DNA of 64,000 bases from Herpomyces periplanetae (GCA_009733715.1 WMKJ01000021.1:87735-151734); one strand, 5' to 3'; positions 46,131-58,860 are shown, counted from the stretch's first letter. The notes: generated from the sequence alone by a model not told the origin. Program-made: numbers and translations.

Positions 46131-48573
46131 CATGAAATATAAAATTCATCATCGAGATGATTTAGTACACATGCTTCCTTAACAAATCGATGTCCTACTA
46201 ATATGCCTATATTTTGGGTTAAAATTCACCGGCTGCTTTTGAACATCCTATATCATAAAAATTTAACATGAGAAGATATAGTAACATCAAATTTTATAAA
46301 ACAATTGTCCATCCAACTTTAACTATGGCAACGTTTCCACTAATCCTTTTGTGTCGCTTTTTGAAGTTTGTATGAAAAAGGTATATTTTAAATAGTCAAT
46401 GTTTCAATGTTGCATTCGTATCAGAAATAAATATATATCATTGAGTGCATTGAATGTTCTAACCATAATTATTTCTCACATTTTTACCTTTCTCATTTCA
46501 GAGTATAAGGAAAAATTATATTTTTTCTAGATCACAACATTACGTTAATTAGTGGAGTGAAAATTGCACCTTCAATATGTATGTTCAGCAAAGATCATCA
46601 AGGTTTATTTTTATGAATAGAATTATCCATTTTAATATAGTTTGGGTGGAACATTATTTTAGATTGCATGGGAACGAATCTGTTATTTAAATCTCAATTT
46701 AAGCAATTATTAATTTTGGCCTGTATATATCAATTGGGAAGTTTTTTAGCGGGAAGAAATACTATTTTGCAACAAGATAGTTAAAAATTTATTTCAACAT
46801 GTCTGTATTCAGTACTGTATTTCATTTACGTATGGTAATACGGGCATTGATATAAAATTTGAGATATTGCAAAATATGATTTCTTCATTTAGCCTCAGCG
46901 AAAATGCATAGAGATATTGAGCAAGAACATTGTAAAATATGGGAGGGCAAATTAATGTAATGAAAATGATAATCAAAGAGGACAATAATTTATCGAAATG
47001 GGCAGTTTGTAGCGATAACACATATGGAGCGCATCAAGCTAATTTTGAAAATAACCATAATGATATATATCGCAATAATAATCACGAATATTCAAGGATA
47101 CAAGTGCTTTAATCATTATATACACGTATTTTTCGATGTTTTGGATTTAAGTTAAATTGGTCTTGTAGAAAATTAACTACTCGCATATTTTTGCTCATTC
47201 CTATTAACACTGAAAATATTTTAACAAATTTAAAAATATAATTCTTGTTCTATTCTTTGTTGTAAAATGGTTGAGATTTTTTTAAAAATCTTCCAAAACC
47301 GTGATGAACCTATTTTTTAAGAGTGATAATTCTGAGGAAAAACAATAGGTCTTTTACTAGTTTTTGAAAAACTCGCATAACAGAGATTACGAATAGATTT
47401 AGGATAAAATACAATAAATGCTTGAAAACTATTGTAGTTTTTTAATACAAAATAATCGTTAATATTACCAATTAGACAAAAACTTTTAATTTTTCCTTTA
47501 ATTTGGGATTCTCATCTACTGCCAGAATATTTTCTCCATTTATTGCTAATCTTTAAATGTATATTGATTGATTTAAATCTATAAATTTGTGCTCTAAAAG
47601 TCTGCAAATTGTTATGCTGTGCGCTATTATTCATATTGGTCTATAATAATCTGATTATATTCACTCGCGATTATAAGTATCAACCGATTTGTGGTTTTTG
47701 AAGATTAGAATCAGTCCGAACTAATACATATCAATTTTTCCATAATAACTTTCTTGGAGCGGTATACTGTGTCCTTCATTTTACACGTAGCTCGAAGTAG
47801 TTCTTAAAAATATCTAATTTCCTACTGCCACGATTTTGGGTTAAAATTAATTTTCCTTTTATTGACTTTTGTAGTAAATTCCTATCAAAACTGCTTTAGG
47901 ATAGAAATTTATGTTTAAAGTAATCTCGTAAATAAATTTTTATATCGCAAATTATCGTGTTGGGTTATTTGATTCCAATTTATCTTATTCATAACCATTG
48001 CGTACAGTATCAGATTTGTACTTCACTATATTTCACTATGCACTAAATAACCATCATTATGGGTTAAAAGTTCCTACAGCTATCAAATTAATTTTTAATG
48101 GAAAATGTTATCTATTAGTTTATAAATATGTAAAATTGACTATCGACTTTTAAAATGTAAAATGATCAGTAATGAACCATGGCTAATTTGAAATTTACAG
48201 CAGACATGTTAAATAATTATAGCTAACAAACCAAAGTTCGAGTGATATTCGATATGGTTCACTTGGTACTTTCTAGGAAAATACTAATACATTTTGATTT
48301 ATGGCGTTAATCTGTAGGAGAACCAAAGCTTGTTAGTAGCAATTTAGCAATTTTGAGATAAGGTGTAAAATAAAATAAAATTTACCAGATTAAATATTTT
48401 AAAGTTCATAAACCTTTTCATTACGAACTTAACTCTCCTAAACTAATTTTACGCATACTGAGAATTTTTTTTTCGTCAAGATGCGATGGTCACATTAAAG
48501 GTTTCTTTTCGTATGCAGGTTTCTAGAAACCATTAAAAATTTAGAATCAATAATCTGGATTTGGTTAAAGAGC

Positions 48574-48580
48574 TATAAAT
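48574..48580 (+). promoter_or_regulatory. Candidate TATA box for family-A copy 3
   Basis: GCTATAAATTTT lies about 140 bp upstream of the start codon. The same GCTATAAATTTT word is found about 150 bp upstream of copy 5 (60728). In so AT-rich a region a TATA-like word alone is weak, but the shared flanking bases and equal distance give it some weight. Confidence 0.35.
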
Positions 48581-48678
48581 TTTTCAACTTTATACAGCTA
48601 ACTAAAATATTTTATATTGACAATATACATGTTGGAATTTTTCGAAAATCCAATCAAAAAGTAACCAAACTTAATTTT

Positions 48679-49478
48679 ATGGAAAAATCTCTACCTTTCC
48701 TAATAAATATAATGATTTTTTATATTATAATATTTTTTTTTTTTAACATTTTGAGGAATATTAATTGCGATTGGTATATAAGATCCGTTAGATTTGTGGT
48801 GACGGATTTGAGCGTAGACCCACCAAGAAATTTTATATTAAGTCCACCATACTCGACAACCTCAAATTCTTATGATACATCTATACATTTTCATTTAAAA
48901 CATGGAGTATGCAACAATTTTACGATGTATGTGTTCAGATATTTATTGAATAATGATAGGAAGACGAAAATGCCACATTTTTAAAGTTTTATGAAATTTG
49001 CGACCGAGAAAATGACTGTTTTTACATTCGCGATTTTAATCAAAATGCCCCTTGTTGTAAGATATTTTTTATTTATCAATATAGCATGTACGCTTATATA
49101 TATGCTGACTTTTCATAACATTAAGTAGTCTTAAAAAATGATTTAATCAAATTTTATAATTTTGAATATGTTAAATTTACAAATAAACTTTTAATTTTAA
49201 GCATCAGCCCCTCCGAAAAGCCATACTTGCATCCCACTGAAAATCAGTCATTTGTGGTCAGCTCTAACGAGCACTTCGGGAAAATTAATTATAAATTAAC
49301 TATATGGAATACCGCAAAAATGATTCAAATACCTGAAACGAATGCATTTATAAGGGTAACTGGAAATCAACCGCAACTTCGTGTACATTATTTGTACCAA
49401 AATATAAATGGAAAAACCAATAAAGTAGATCTATGCGAAAATATAGACATAAATCACTCGATTTATATTGCGAAATAA
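48679..49478 (+). CDS. Family-A predicted secreted protein, copy 3
   Basis: Exons 48679-48906, 48960-49056 and 49129-49478 (introns 53 and 72 nt). Two in-frame starts are possible: ATG 48679 (224 aa) or ATG 48712 (213 aa), the latter aligned with the start of the other copies; either gives a strong hydrophobic leader (IIIFFFFNI). The mature part opens W-Y-I-R-S-V-R-F-V-V-T-D and PP. Exon 2 encodes YEICDRENDCFYI and ends in a further Cys, so the exon 2-3 junction falls in TG-T|TC. Exon 3 is continuous from its acceptor through KLLILS, HPTENQSF, KLTIWNT, TNAFIRVTGN and YLYQNINGK to INHSIYIAK. Its exon 1 has a longer Ser/Thr/Tyr segment after the PP motif than copy 2. Function unknown. Confidence 0.8.
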
Positions 49479-49816
49479 AGCTTATTTCATATTTTGAAAA
49501 ATTTGATGAATTTTTCACGTATGGAATCAGTAAAATTTTTAATTTGATATATTAAAAAAATCAACATACTACAAAGATATAGATATCTGTTAGAAAAATT
49601 TGACTGGTAAAAATATTGGATTCCAAAACAGATAGGTTCTGATATGTATATTTAAACTTGAAGAAATTAAAATTTCAATTCAAGGATTAAAATCTTAATA
49701 CAATTTGCGGTTCAACGACAATTAACATGATACCCATCAAAAAATATATATAAATTTTAAACACAAATTAATAGAAATTTTGCGTCCAAAGCTCGCAAAC
49801 TTTACACATGTTCATT

Positions 49817-49935
49817 CAGCCCTACGAGATTAGGAAATAGCAGAACCGGCCGAAAATTGGTCTTTCCATCCCTGTCTCTAGGCAATTTTTCCTATTTGGG
49901 AAATATTTTTGAATTTATCATTAATTGTCTTAACT
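49817..49935 (+). repeat. Conserved 3' element behind family-A copy 3
   Basis: CAGCCCTACGAGATTAGGAAA, AGCAGAACCGG, TTGGTCTTTCCATCCCTGTC and TTTTTCCTATTTGGGAAATA. 339 bp after the stop codon. It looks closest to a consensus of the four copies. A short frame (49857-50042) runs through it but is not shared with the others. Confidence 0.8.
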
Positions 49936-51974
49936 TACATATTATACTTAAAAGTATTTCATATACCGTTTTATGTTGTTTTTTGGGAAATTTTCCAATT
50001 TTCAGTATACAGGGAGAAATTTTGGATATTTGTGAAAAATAGACGTGTTAATACACTTTAGTTTTAACATAGCTAAAATTTTCGGATTGGATATACACGC
50101 TTTATTCACATTGAAAATTGTATTTTATCGTTGTATCTTTAACGAAATTCATTCAATAACATAATTATATAGCGGAATGACTTGTCTTCCAACTTGAGCA
50201 AATCGTGGTAATAATTTTGACATCGTAGCTTTATGAATATAGTAATGTTTTAATGAATTATATATTATTATATACAGTGATTCTCAGTTATGCTCCCCTC
50301 TTTTAAATTTGAAATTTAAATGCGAGTAAACTGAAGACTAGGTTTATTAATTGAATTATTCCTATGATCGCACCAGCATGTGGTACCACTTTTTCTAAGA
50401 TGGCGTGGTAAGGAACGGGAAATTTTTAATTGTAAATCTATATCGCCTTAAGGAATAGTTTTAATCACTCTGGAATGTGAGGATTATCCATAAGTTTTAT
50501 TAGGACAAAACTGAACACTTTAGTCCATTGGTTTTTCAAGACTCCTATGACAAGTGACACTTGTGGGAAATTACATATTCTAAGAAAAATTGAATTTATC
50601 ATTGAGGGTTTGTTACGAAAATCGGAGCAATATGTCAATCTCGTAATAATGTAGATAAAATTTCGGGTACATTTACATGTTAACATTATACGAAGTCTCA
50701 TCTTTTGAAAAACAACCACCCACTCAACTTCAACCTGGAAAACGTTTCCGTCAAATTCGTTTGAATTGTTATTTGATTTATATATTTATGAAGAAAAATT
50801 ATAAATGGTCAATTAATCAATGTTGTATTCATATCCGAAATAATTTATACTACTGAGTGAACTTAATTTCACAAATACATGTATTCGGCTCAATTATAAT
50901 CATTCTAAAAGCTGGTGATGATTCAAAAAATATGAAATAATTGCATATTTTACAGAACACATCATTACTACGATTATTGGTGTGAATATTTTATCCCCAA
51001 AATGCATGTAAAATATAAATCATTAAATTATAGTTAAATAATTCAGATTATTATTTTCAACTTTAGTTTGCGCAGAAGAGTATTTTTCTAAATAGCGTGG
51101 GACACGAATTCCTTCGTCAAATCCTATGTCAAGCGTCGGATGATTTATAGTTTTTATCTTTCAGTTACGAAAAATTTTAGTAGGAATAAATATTACATTG
51201 GATCAGTGAATAACTAAAAGTATGTTCCAACCGATCAGTATTTAGAACCTAACGTCATGTATGAATTGTTAAACGAGCATTGACAAAGGTTGTGATAATT
51301 TTTAAATTATGATGTTATCAAATAAACTTTGAGAAAGCGCATCGTGATATTGAGCAATGACTTTTAAAATTTGATAGCAGCTGAACACATAGCAAATGAT
51401 AGTATTTTTGAATTAGTATCGATGGAAACGGACAATTTATGGCGATTCTAGACACGCGGTTTATCACGATATTGATGTTTTCATTATTTTCAAAATAACC
51501 GTTGATGTTACTACATGAACAAAAACTTTTAATCTTTCCATTAGTTTGGCTTCTTCATCAACTGTCAAATTTTTTTTGTCCTATTGCATCTGAATTTTAC
51601 GTTTGTTTTGATTGATTTGAATCCATAATGTTTTGCTTTAAAAGTTTACAAATAGTTATTGCATGGGCAATGATTCACTTTAGTTCAAAGTATTTCAATA
51701 TCTTCCATTGGTTATCATGAGGATCAAAAGAATATTTTGTGAACATTGTAGATTGCAAATTGCGTGAACGTACATACATATGCCTATTTTTATAAATATG
51801 TGTTGGGATGGTACAATCTTTGCAACCATTTTCCAATATGCAGTCTGAAGCAGGTTTTAAAACATCCTTTTCTTAGTGCTACAATTTTAGACAGCCAACT
51901 TTCTGTGAGAAAATATTTTCCGTACAAACAAGTCTAAAAGTTCTTAAACATTAATTTTCCGAGTGTTATCACGA

Positions 51975-52490
51975 CAAAGCTAGAAAATCAGTTATGTATT
52001 TCGAAGATTATGCGGCAATAATCACCTTTGTGCTATTATGTATGTTAAGATTAACCTAATTTATCATCGTGAGAATTTCTGTTATTTTCTTTTGAATTAT
52101 AGGTTTAATACAAAAGTGATTAATTTTTGGTTTAGTTACAATGAATGTCTGTAATGAAGTATTTGGAAAGCTGATTTGAGAAGGGTTAGACATCACTAAG
52201 TTGTACGTGCAGCAATCAATCCAGACATTAACAGAATATTTTTCTCCTACTGAGTAATATTTTTACATTTTAGATAGTCGTATGTCAAGGGTAAAATTAT
52301 CTTACTCAATTCATTCTATAGTAATTATAAGTCCAAACATAATTAATATATCGTTGGGCAAATTGGAAGTTCTCACACGCACAACCATGTTTTTCAAATG
52401 CGACTATTGCAATATGGATTAATACTAAAGAAATTTAGATGATATAGAGTTCATTAGGCCATATACATTTTGGAATTGTTGGAAAGCAAA
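51975..52490 (+). pseudogene. Family-B pseudogene between family-A copies 3 and 4
   Basis: The exon-2 match starts near 51984 (TATTTCGAAGATTATGC) and is open through C-x5-C (C-G-N-N-H-L-C) to a CATC|GTGAGA donor. Exon 3 starts after TTATAG at about 52110 (GGTTTAATACAAAAGTGATTA) and is broken by several stops and small deletions. The 3' end GATATAGAGTTCATTAGGCC...TTTTGGAATTGTTGG (about 52440-52484) matches the DIDFSRPYYFWNCW part of the intact gene. First exon not recognised. Confidence 0.7.
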
Positions 52491-52559
52491 TGTTTTGGGT
52501 GAAAAAATAAATATGCAGGCCCATACCTAAGAATACTTCCATAATTATAACTATCGTAT

Positions 52560-52960
52560 TTATATTCTAATTGTAAAAAGTGTTCTTAAATGTTTTTTGT
52601 TGTGGTGTAGTTTCTTTAACAATTTATATTTAATCATTGATTTGTACGTTACACTGATGAATTTGCCTGTTAAAAATTCTAGAAGGAAACCATACTCAAG
52701 TGCGAGATAAGATATATGAAAATTTAATAAAAGAATCTAATCATCAATCAATTCCAATGATGCATGGTAATGAAACTGCATAGCAAAAGTGGTGAGTGAC
52801 TAGAGGATGATAATTTGTTTCTTCAACATCGCCCAAATGCAAAGAAAGAGTGAGTAAAAGCCTTTAAAAATGATCGGTAACTAATTTATCCAATAGAAAT
52901 GAGCATTTTAAATGATTGATACATGAGTATAAATTCGTATAACTCGCCATTGCTACTGAT
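52560..52960 (+). repeat. Duplicated flank downstream of a family-B copy
   Basis: GATTTGTACGTTACACTGATG, TTCTAGAAGGAA, AATTCCAATGATGCATGGTAA, CAAATGCAAAG and AATGATCGGTAACTAATTTAT match the flanks at 42.5, 57.0, 59.5 and 63.3 kb in the same order. No open frame is shared among copies, so it appears to be non-coding hitch-hiking sequence. Confidence 0.65.
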
Positions 52961-54186
52961 ATCAGAAATTTGATGAATTTTGAATTTTTTTGCATTAGAA
53001 TAATATTATAACTCAATACAAGGACAATGTTGAATACTTAATCTAAGTATTATTTTACTGGGATATGTCTATTTTTACCTTTGGGGACCATATTAACTTG
53101 CTCATACACTTATACCAACCATTTGGGATATTTTGTTTCTTTACCTACCTAAAAGCAGTTTTGTATAACATGGTAACAATATTTTCAGATAGAAACACTT
53201 ATATTGTTATACAGGTATCATGTCTGATTGATTTACTGTTTTAGAATAACTGTGGGTATTTTACAAACGATATCCGATGATGTTATGAATATATTTATAA
53301 ACGCTTTGATGTAGACGACGATGCTGCATCAATTCTAATTTGCGGAAATTTCAATGGCCAGTATCAAATAGTATATTTTGCATACACTATAAGAGATTCT
53401 GAAATACCACAACCCTTTGTTTTAGAGTAACCGTTAAAATTATCATTTGTACAAATATATTTGATGGTTCGTATAGCTTGCATTTTTCATTAACTATCAA
53501 ATATTTTCTTCTATCAATGCTCTACGTCTAATAATTGGTGAAACATATGCGATGTTCAATCCAATATTGTATAAATTTTACAAGTTTTCTGTACGTTATA
53601 ATTTATTATTTTTTATAAAAGTTGTGTTATAAGCATCAGTTATCATTGGTGTCAACAAGTTTATGAATTTTGCAGATTGTGAATATTCAAATTTATGATA
53701 ATTTGCCTTTTCCTGAAGTTCGTAGTAGAAGAATATGAAAGTAATTTAAACGTATAAATCACCAAAATAATTCTTTTTGTTGGAGATAAATTCTATACAT
53801 TTCACTTTGCAAATTTGTCATCTTTCATGCAACATTAAACCGACACTTTCATGAAATCCCAATCAATTTGACTATCGTGACTACTTGTTAACAAGAATAT
53901 TTTCAGTTATGACTGTAAATTTTACACACTTTTACAATGCAACATGCTAATTATGAATTTTAAACTATTGTTTTGCGTCGTAAATACCCTTTTATGCTTA
54001 AATAATGGACTATCCAAGTACACGTATATTTTCTGGTGGAAATTTATAGCTAAACAACATTTTTTGTCAATATACTGCTAAAATCTTCTGCTTGTCTAAA
54101 ATCATTAAATTATCAAGTTACCAGGATTTGTTTTATATTATCCATAGTAAATATTACAACTTCATATTAATTTCAACTAGGATTGA

Positions 54187-55008
54187 ATGAACATATTTAC
54201 CAAGTGCATATACTCCGTCAAGAACCTCATCTATTCTTCCAAAATGCTGGGTTTTTATGTCATTCTATTAACACTTTTTAAAATTTGGTCTATTGAAAGC
54301 TACTGGGAATCAAGATCCGTTAGATTTTTTGTGACGGATATGAGCTCAAACCCACCCCAAGAATACAAGTTAATTCAACAAAATGAATATTGTCCTACAG
54401 GCATGTTAAATTTTAGGGGATTTAAGTTGTACCCTTTGGTAAATTATTATTCGTGGTAAAAATGTTTTGACTAGTCGATATTAATATATTTATGATAGGA
54501 CGATCAAATTGTTGATTTTTATAATTTAATTGAATACTGCGACCATCAGAAAATGTGTTTTTACAGATCTACTAGCCACGGGAAAAACCTATGGCGTAAG
54601 ATATTTTATATATATTGTAATGGCAAGTTAACATGAATATACACTGATTCGCTACACTATACAGTTATCAGATTTCACCCGAATGAGTTTTACTTAAATC
54701 CGTCCGTTAATAAATTATATAAAATTTTGATATTAAAATACGACAAAAGTGATGCTTCATCTTTAGAACCTACTATCAATCAGGCATTTACTGTGGATCA
54801 ATACAATTATTCGAATGGCATAATTCAAAAATTCAGTATCTGGAATATCCACAACCATGTTAATTTACCTAAATCGAATGCACGTCTTAGAGTAATCGAT
54901 GATGGGAAACACTCTACTGTAACAAACATTTACCAAATAATCAAAGGGAATAAAATTCCAGTAGAGCAAGCATCTGATATAAATCCAATGTATCCAATTT
55001 ATACTTAA
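54187..55008 (+). CDS. Family-A predicted secreted protein, copy 4
   Basis: Exons 54187-54438, 54499-54595 and 54665-55008 (introns 60 and 69 nt). The start aligned with other copies is ATG 54244 (211 aa); ATG 54187 would add 19 residues in front of the leader. The mature part opens W-E-S-R-S-V-R-F-F-V-T-D and PP. Exon 2 reads EYCDHQKMCFYRS and ends LW. Exon 3 starts at the TACAG acceptor (54664), chosen over a later TATCAG because only the former gives phase 1; blocks are KILILKYD, EPTINQAF, KFSIWNI, SNARLRVIDDGKHST, IYQIIKG and INPMYPIYT. Together with copy 2 it is the closest pair at the PTINQAF block. The next gene downstream is the intact family-B member. Function unknown. Confidence 0.8.
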
Positions 55009-55432
55009 GGTTATAGAGTACAATAATTTTAATTTTAGCTTCTTGAAACTTTTAATATATAATAATCTTTATAGTATTTATCATACATATTATATATTAT
55101 ACTGATGTAATGAATAAATATATATATTAAAACATTTAGAACATTATCATTCAATATCGATGCACTGATAAATTACAAAGATTGAAATGTCTGCCAAGAT
55201 ATATATGATCTGCCGCAAAAAATTGACCTTAAAAATACACATAATGATATATACATTTAATCTTTAGTTAAGTTCATTAAATCAATATGTAGTAGAGATG
55301 AAAATCAATATTACATTGCATGCTCAACGAGAGTTTTTCTAGATTGTGCAACAAGATATTTAATATTAAGAGAAAACATTAAATTTAACTAATTTTATGC
55401 TTTAAAATGGCTCGACATGCAGTTTTACTTCT

Positions 55433-55550
55433 CAGCCCTACAAAAATAAGAAATCACAAAACCGTTGCCCAATATTGCTCTTTCCATTTATTCTGATAGT
55501 TATATTTCCTAATTAGGAAATATTTAAGTTTCAAGTAATTTCTAAAATGT
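55433..55550 (+). repeat. Conserved 3' element behind family-A copy 4
   Basis: CAGCCCTACAAAAATAAGAAA, CACAAAACCGTTG, TTGCTCTTTCCAT and TTTCCTAATTAGGAAATATT. 424 bp after the stop codon. The most eroded of the four copies but with every sub-block in order. Confidence 0.7.
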
Positions 55551-56086
55551 ATCAGAAAAACAATAAAAAACTATGATATCCGTTTTCAAAAATAACTCTA
55601 TCCAAAACTAAAAACTAAACCATTCTGTAAAATAAGAGTATTCATCTAAAGCGTTCTAGTAACAGGTTTGAACAACAAAACAACCGAAGAAAAAAATATT
55701 GCTGGTAAGAAACCATCATATTTCACTATTCAAAAGAGGATTTTGGATGAGAAGCCAGAAGAAAATAGATTAAAAAATTTTTCAAATGGGATTGCTAATG
55801 AACCATAGATCAAGATTATACAAATATATTAGGCAAAATCTATGATTATCAGATGTTAAAATTGGTAAATAGTCGAATGTCATCAACAACCTCGCACTTA
55901 ATTATGGCAGCCACTAAGATAAAGTTAAGTGTATTGTAATATTTATTCGAAATTATCCAATGTTAAATGATTTTTTGTTCTCGTTGTCGTCCACTTGATA
56001 ATATATTTAGACCAAGAATTTCAAATTTATTACCTGAGAAAATAATGGTGAAGGACTAAATTTTATAAGAAATTAACTTCTTTATA

Positions 56087-56945
56087 ATGCTTCATACATA
56101 TACATATAATATGTTATCCAGAGCTTTAACTTTAAGCTTACTTCTACTTATACATTTGGCATTTGGTGTATGGAAATATGACGACTCAGTTTATAATCTA
56201 AAATATGAGAATGGAGATTCTACCAATTGGTACAGTTTCGTATTAAATAGTACAACAGTAAATGATAAAACTTTGCACGTACATCTAGTTAAAAATGTGA
56301 GAAAATAGTGTCCATGATTAAAAGTGCGAAAATTTGTAAAATTAACACTTAACATTATCAGGATATAGCTAGAGATTATACTTCAGTAGTATTTCGAAGA
56401 TTGTGTGATAAAGGGCTTTATTGTGTTGTTTTATGTTTTAAAAATAACCAAATATATCACCGTGAGAATTTTTTAGCTATACTATTTCAGTGTATGGGTT
56501 TAATACTGAATTGATTAAATTTAAATTAGTTACGACGAGCCTCACGGGAGAAGTAATGTTTAGAAGCAATCTTGAGAGTGACCTGCTACCCCAACTTTTT
56601 ATTTACGATCCTCAATTTAAATCTAAACTGAATACTTTTCGTACACAACATTTCTCTATCTCATTTTTGGATAGTGATCAAAATGAGGGTAAACTTTTTA
56701 TACTTGATAATGGTAATAAGACAAATGTTTCTAAAGTAACAATAAGTATCTTTGGGAGTATTGGATGTACTCATGCGTACAAAAATATTATTCAATTTCG
56801 ACCATTGGAATATGGACGTGATCTTCCATTAAGATTAAGAGATATAGATTTCTCTAGGCCATATTATTTTTGGAATTGCTGGGGCGTAAATTTTGGGGGT
56901 GGAATTACACATCATATGAGCCCAGACCCAATGATATTTCCATAA
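56087..56945 (+). CDS. Family-B predicted secreted protein, only intact copy
   Basis: Exons 56087-56296, 56362-56461 and 56491-56945 give 254 aa (246 from ATG 56111, where a decayed copy at 62.5 kb also aligns). The leader SRALTLSLLLLIHLAFG is a clear signal peptide; the mature part opens W-K-Y-D. Exon 2 carries LCDKGLYCV, the same C-x5-C as family A, and the introns are in the same phases (0 and 1). Exon 3 contains FSISFLDSD, TNVSKVTISIFGSIGCTHAY, the block RDIDFSRPYYFWNCWG and a Gly/His-rich end (GGGITHHMSPD). The second intron as drawn is only 29 nt (GTGAGA to TTTCAG), exceptionally short; a donor at 56423 would give a 68-nt intron but delete the second Cys. Decayed paralogues keep the GTGAGA donor context, which favours the first reading. 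Function unknown. Confidence 0.72.
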
Positions 56946-56999
56946 ATATGACCATTTTCTATAGCTAGATGTACGAGAATTGTTTTAGTACGTTTGAGG

Positions 57000-57350
57000 A
57001 TGTGGTATGGTCTCACTATAAGTATATATATTATATCATCGATTTGTATGTTATGCTAATGAATTCGTCTCGCAAAAATCTCGAAGGAAAAAACACTTAA
57101 TTGCTGTTTTAATACAAAAAAATTTTACTTCAACCAACCAACAATATATTAGCTTAACGTAAAAAAACCAAATCAAATAAACGGGGAGTGACTACAGGAT
57201 GATATTTGGCTTATTTGCCGTAACCTAAATTCAAAGTGAACTTGGACAATATCCTTGAAAAATGACCGTTAACGGATTAACGCAAACGAAATACATAATT
57301 TAAATGAACAATACATGAGTATAAATTTACCAGATTCTCCATTGGTGGTG
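57000..57350 (+). repeat. Duplicated flank downstream of the intact family-B gene
   Basis: GATTTGTATGTTATGCTAATG, TCTCGAAGGAA, GGAGTGACTACAGGATGATAT, AATGACCGTTAACGGATTA and ACATGAGTATAAATTTACCAG align with the flanks behind other B copies. It begins about 55 bp after the stop codon. Confidence 0.65.
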
Positions 57351-58200
57351 ATAGTCAAGATGGTACGAAATATGGCAATTTTAAGTAAGTGTAACGGTAG
57401 AACTCATCATAATGACGTTGAAGATTTGATGATTTACGAGATATTACAATCCGACATATCTATTGCTAACCTTTTCGTGTACATATTAACTTAAATTATG
57501 GTAAAAAATACCATAAATATTGTTTTGTTTAAAGATTTAACTACTAAAAGATACTATAAAATGATATGGTGTCAAGATTTTCAGTAAGAAACAATAGCAT
57601 AGGATCACAGGTATATTTCCTGAAGGATTTACTTTTATAGAATTATTGTAAAAATAATTTTGGTGGTTCTGGTAATAGAGTTTAAAAAAAGATTGATATT
57701 CGTGATAGTATGGTGCTATCAGTGGTTAACGGACAATTAAATAACCTATAATATAGAATATGTTAAGTGTAAAGTGCGAATAATAACTGATAAATTATTA
57801 CATTCTTTTGGTTTGTCGGATAACTGGTAATAGTGTCAGATGTAAGGATACTTTCATTGTTCTTTTGATATAACTTTCTGAACTTTAAAATATAACCGGC
57901 ATTTAATGCCCTACATTGAATAGTTGAAGATAGATTTGAACGATTCTTCCAAACGCTGGAAAAGAGAATTAATATTGAGTATTTTAATGTAATCCGTTTA
58001 TTGTTTAAGGATATTATCATTTTATCTAACTAATGTCATCGGCATCGTATAATTTATTGTTTGCTAAGTAAATCTTCATCGGTCTCTAGCCAAACATACT
58101 AGTTGTGGACGAAACTTAGATTATAGTGGGTATAACAATTACAAAATAATTTGATCATTAAGTAAAATGTATTTTTCAAATTAAATATTCTGGTAGTTTC

Positions 58201-58699
58201 ATGATTTTATATTTTTTAACATTTTCTATTCTATATTGTGAAAAATGGGATCTCATGAGCTGCACTTATTCGTAGTCAATTTGTGATGGCTTATATGGCC
58301 ATTGACTTGTTAGGAATTGAAAATAGGCTAAATTTTATAATTGAAATGTCGTACCTGGATCTTTTTACAAAAAATCTATTCAACATTAACATTTCGGTAA
58401 ACTAGTTAGTTGCTAGACTCACGAGAAAATCATATTTCAATCGTGTGGTTAGCTATACAAATCCATAACTTGTTTTGCCGTGCAGTGATTATACTTGTGA
58501 TTTAATGCCCACTTCACGCCAGTCATTTTATGTCAAAAAGAATCTTTGCATTGGCAAATTATATGGTAATGCGAGAAACCCAAGATTCTTAAACGTTAAT
58601 ATTTTACATATAACCAAAGGCACAATTTGCGTAAATAATAGTGGGAAGGTTTTTGCTGTCCACGCATGTACCAAGTTATCTCTGGTCAACCCATTGTAG
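58201..58699 (+). pseudogene. Decayed sixth family-A copy
   Basis: ATG 58201 opens a hydrophobic leader followed by KWD at the place of the W motif, but the frame then stops (TAG near 58277) where other copies have VRFxVTD; FVVN is visible in another frame. The middle exon region (58310-58370) has lost both cysteines. The last exon is open from about 58466 to 58699 and keeps the family layout: LMPTSRQSF at PTxNQxF, then NNSGKVF and a terminal LSLVNP. Extra cysteines have appeared. An in-frame TAA directly ahead of the open part argues against function, though a re-spliced shorter protein cannot be excluded. Confidence 0.6.
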
Positions 58700-58860
58700 T
58701 TGAGATTACCAAAATGATAGATCGAAAGCAATCATTTTATCCAGATGGGTACATTGAATCATAATTCAAACCTACGTTTATACATATGAAATACTTCGAA
58801 TTGAGAAAAAAATTGTTTTGCGAAGTCGGTAAAATCAATTAAACTTGTAATTTGCACTAT

